Below, in pieces: positions 61,681 through 64,000 of a stretch of DNA of 64,000 nucleotides. The DNA is from Mycobacterium sp. (GTDB taxonomy: Bacteria; Actinomycetota; Actinomycetes; Mycobacteriales; Mycobacteriaceae). The number at the start of each line of letters is the position of its first letter. Within the stretch, counting starts at the first letter, position 1. The position numbers and the translations under genes were made by a program. Under the pieces are notes generated by a model. That model was not told the DNA's origin, made no database searches, and worked only from the letters and a program-made list of their open reading frames with translations. The stretch is taken from positions 1-64,000 of the forward strand of contig NZ_JAFBAR010000075.1 in NCBI RefSeq assembly GCF_019247635.1. The letters are read 5' to 3'.

Positions 61681-61751
61681 TTTGGATAGGCGGGGAATAG
61701 TCACGCAGGGGACCGACGTTGACACGGCCCAAGGACGACAGTTAGGCGCTC

Positions 61752-62582
61752 ATGAAGATCGGCATCTCCACCTTCGTCAACGACGACAGCATCGATACGG
61801 TATCGCTGGCGCGAGCGATCGAGGAGCGAGACTTTCACTCCCTGGTCGTCGCCGAGCACACCAACATCCCGGCAAGCAGAGAGTCCGCCTACCCGCTCGG
61901 CGGTGAGCTGCCGCCGATCTATTACCGGACGCTGGACCCGTTCGTCACGCTCGCCGCCGCGGCCGCCGTCACCACCACTATCGAGTTGTTCACCGGAATC
62001 GCGCTGCTCATCCAGCGCGACCCGATCATCACTGCGAAGGAAGCCGCGAGCATCGATCTAATCTCCAACGGCCGGTTCGTGTTTGGCGTGGGCGCAGGAT
62101 GGAACATCGAGGAGTTGCGCAATCACGGCACAGATCCCAAGACGCGCGGCGCACTGTTGGACGAGCGCATCGAGGCCATCAAGGCGCTGTGGGCAACAGA
62201 CCCCGCCGAGTACCACGGCAAGTACGTCGACTTCGACCCGACCTTCAGCCGCCCCAAACCCGTGCAGAGGCCGCACCCGCCCATCTTCATCGGTGGTGAC
62301 TCCGACGCCACCGTCAAGCGGGTGATCCGACACGACGCCGGTTGGATCTCGAACCCGTTCCCCATCGAGAAACTGAACAAACGTGTCGATCAACTGCGGT
62401 CGGGCGCGGGCCACGATGTCCCGCTCGCGATGTTCGGCACGCCGCTGGACCCCGACTACTGGCATGCCGCGCAGGAACTGGGTTTCGGACGGCTTGCGCT
62501 GTTGTTGCCCACCAAACCCCTCGATGAGTCGCTCCGCCTGCTGGACAAGTACGCAGAACAGGTGGCTCGATACCAGGGTTAG
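61752..62582 (+). CDS. LLM-class F420-dependent oxidoreductase
   Basis: 276 residues from the ATG at 61752 (MKIGISTFVNDDSIDTVSLA). The luciferase-like barrel shows SLVVAEHTNIPASRESAYPL, IELFTGIALLIQRDPIITAK, the ISNGRFVFGVGAGWN deazaflavin segment and PPIFIGGDSDATVKRVIRH. It belongs to the actinobacterial group of F420 enzymes with unknown substrates. It is more like the TIGR03619 subgroup than the Rv0044c-type protein at 2159 (my reading). Confidence 0.88.
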   Translation: MKIGISTFVNDDSIDTVSLARAIEERDFHSLVVAEHTNIPASRESAYPLGGELPPIYYRTLDPFVTLAAAAAVTTTIELFTGIALLIQRDPIITAKEAASIDLISNGRFVFGVGAGWNIEELRNHGTDPKTRGALLDERIEAIKALWATDPAEYHGKYVDFDPTFSRPKPVQRPHPPIFIGGDSDATVKRVIRHDAGWISNPFPIEKLNKRVDQLRSGAGHDVPLAMFGTPLDPDYWHAAQELGFGRLALLLPTKPLDESLRLLDKYAEQVARYQG

Positions 62583-62788
62583 GTCAGCACACCCTGGATC
62601 GCTGGTGCGACGAGCGCGACCAGTCTCGGCAACTCCCGGTCAAGACCGTCTGAGGCGAGTCTCGATGTGCCAACTGATTGAGATGACACCGCACGTCAGA
62701 CGGGTGCGCGGACGCCGCGGAAGTCTCAGCCGGTCCATATGAGCGAGGTTTCCACCCATCCGGGTGGGGGTGGCGGTAGTCTCGCCTA

Positions 62789-64000
62789 ATGACGGAGGCA
62801 ACGGCGCATCGTCGTCAGGCGAACTGGGGTTCGATGACTGGGCGTTTTGCGCGAAAACAACTGACCCATACCGCCATCGCGTTCGGCGAATACTGCGCGA
62901 CCATACCGGGCATCGGACGTCACCTGGAACCAGTCGGTACCATCGCGGCGGTCGGAGTTTGGGGCTCACGGCACATCCCGGCGGCCATCAGATCCATTTC
63001 GCGGCCCCGCACCGCTCCGCCGGCGCCTACCCCACCGCCGGTGGCGGTCCCCGAGACCGTCGACGTGTGTGTTTCTGCGCTTCGGGGCATCATCAGCGAC
63101 CCCGAATCCGTCTCCTGGCCGCGTCCGCAACGGTGGGCACCCGTCTTACAGCGAGGGGAGCATCGAAGCCGCTACCTCTATCAGCCCAAGGTCCGCTACG
63201 GCGAGACCCAGGGAATGCTGCTCGACGTGTGGCGCCGACCCGATCTGCCGGCTACCCCGGCGCCTGTGCTGATCTTCGTGCCAGGGGGGGCGTGGGTGCA
63301 CGGCAGCCGCTCCTATCAAGGCAACGCGCTGCTGTCGCGCCTGGCCGAAGCCGGTTGGGTGTGCCTGGCAATCGATTACCGGGTGTCCCCACGACACCGC
63401 TGGCCGCGCCACGTGATGGACGTCAAAGCCGCGGTCGCCTGGGCCCGCGTTAACGCCCACAAGTTCGGCGGCGACCCCGAATTCGTCGCGATCGCAGGCT
63501 GCTCGGCCGGTGGGCACCTTGCCTCGCTCGCCGGGCTGACCGCGGGTGACCCGCACTTCGAGAGCGAACTCGCCGCCGGTACGGATGCCTCGGTCAACGC
63601 GGTCGTCTCGATCTATGGACGATACGACTGGTACGACCGTTCGACGCCCGAGCGCGAAGGTTTTGTCGATTTCCTGCAAGACATTGTGGTCCAGCGCGGC
63701 TACTACCGGCACAGCGAGGTCTATCGCGCCGCATCGCCGATCGAGCGGGTCAGCGGGGATGCTCCGCCGTTTTTGGTCGTGCACGGCGGCGCCGACGTCG
63801 TAATTCCGGTCGCGCAGGCCAGGGACTTCGTCGGTGCCCTGCGGGGCACCTCCCGGCAGCCCGTCGGCTATCTGGAACTGCCGGGCGCTCAGCACGGTTT
63901 CGACCTCATCGATGGCGCGCGCACCGGCGCGGCCTGTCAGGCGATCGCCCTGTTCCTTGGGGAAATGCACCGACGGCACCGGCTCGCCACAGTGTCGGTG
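62789..64000 (+). CDS. Lip-family alpha/beta hydrolase (LipO/LipQ-like), cut by the window end
   Basis: From the ATG at 62789 the frame is open for 404 codons to the edge. The N-terminal ~180 residues are variable. The hydrolase begins MLLDVWRRPDLPATPAPVLI with an oxyanion-hole variant VPGGAWVHGS (related to HGGG of HSL-type lipases). The nucleophile elbow is AGCSAGGHLASLAG. The acid is in VHGGADVVIPVAQ and the histidine in PGAQHGFDLI. All three catalytic residues are therefore inside the window. It is likely an esterase or lipase of the mycobacterial Lip group. Confidence 0.87.
   Translation, partial: MTEATAHRRQANWGSMTGRFARKQLTHTAIAFGEYCATIPGIGRHLEPVGTIAAVGVWGSRHIPAAIRSISRPRTAPPAPTPPPVAVPETVDVCVSALRGIISDPESVSWPRPQRWAPVLQRGEHRSRYLYQPKVRYGETQGMLLDVWRRPDLPATPAPVLIFVPGGAWVHGSRSYQGNALLSRLAEAGWVCLAIDYRVSPRHRWPRHVMDVKAAVAWARVNAHKFGGDPEFVAIAGCSAGGHLASLAGLTAGDPHFESELAAGTDASVNAVVSIYGRYDWYDRSTPEREGFVDFLQDIVVQRGYYRHSEVYRAASPIERVSGDAPPFLVVHGGADVVIPVAQARDFVGALRGTSRQPVGYLELPGAQHGFDLIDGARTGAACQAIALFLGEMHRRHRLATVSV

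Noticed and set aside
1..64000. tRNA, rRNA or CRISPR arrays
   Set aside because: No cloverleaf-like runs, rRNA segments or regularly spaced repeats were noticed; a tRNAscan run could still find something I missed.

Overview
The window looks like a chromosome segment of a non-tuberculous Mycobacterium. It is GC-rich, and its first 16.6 kb keeps the gene order of the M. tuberculosis Rv0043c-Rv0058 block: GntR regulator, F420 oxidoreductase, Rv0045c-type hydrolase, ino1, PadR regulator, DUF5318 protein, ponA1, GT87 membrane protein, DJ-1/PfpI protein, rpsF, ssb, rpsR, rplI and dnaB. I assign these by recalled family resemblance; no database search was run. At the left edge an amino-acid ABC binding-protein/permease fusion runs off the window.

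1-16.6 kb, core: inositol synthesis, cell-wall synthesis and the S6-SSB-S18-L9 operon, ending in dnaB. dnaB is split by two inteins: a 144-residue mini-intein in the P-loop with the W/C/T residues of class 3 inteins, and a 377-residue intein carrying a degenerate LAGLIDADG-type domain.

16.6-32.0 kb, first catabolic block: a frameshifted P450 relic; a thioesterase/P450/TetR operon; a divergent pair (NTF2-like protein versus cyclase-family protein plus FMN alpha-hydroxy-acid dehydrogenase); an APH-like kinase; then a six-gene leftward operon (CYP142-like P450, two SDRs, AttH-like protein, APH-like kinase, FadD19-like acyl-CoA synthetase). This mix resembles degradation of a steroid or isoprenoid-like substrate through CoA thioesters. 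Two kinds of transposase remnant follow (32.0-32.9 kb).

33.1-43.3 kb, second catabolic block: MarR, an AveC-like spirocyclase and a GMC oxidoreductase share a 14-bp operator-like site. A FadR-type GntR gene is flanked by two identical 17-bp palindromic sites. These face a mycofactocin-type SDR plus DapB-like dehydrogenase on one side and a P450, a shrunken DapB-like gene, a signal-less binding protein and an SDR on the other.

43.3-58.9 kb, mce island: two Mce-associated membrane proteins, a conserved unknown protein, a P450 and a FadR-type regulator precede mceA-F and a secreted protein. Five copies of one 18-bp element lie upstream of these units and suggest a single regulon. The yrbE permease genes that normally begin mce operons are absent from the window. 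Gene stumps (FadD, DapB-like, ALDH/SDR) show that the island has been eroded by deletion.

59-64 kb: ordinary mycobacterial genes (F420-linked PPOX oxidoreductase, SHOCT protein, D-2-hydroxyacid dehydrogenase, LLM oxidoreductase, and a lipase/esterase cut by the right edge). I saw no tRNA, rRNA or CRISPR array.
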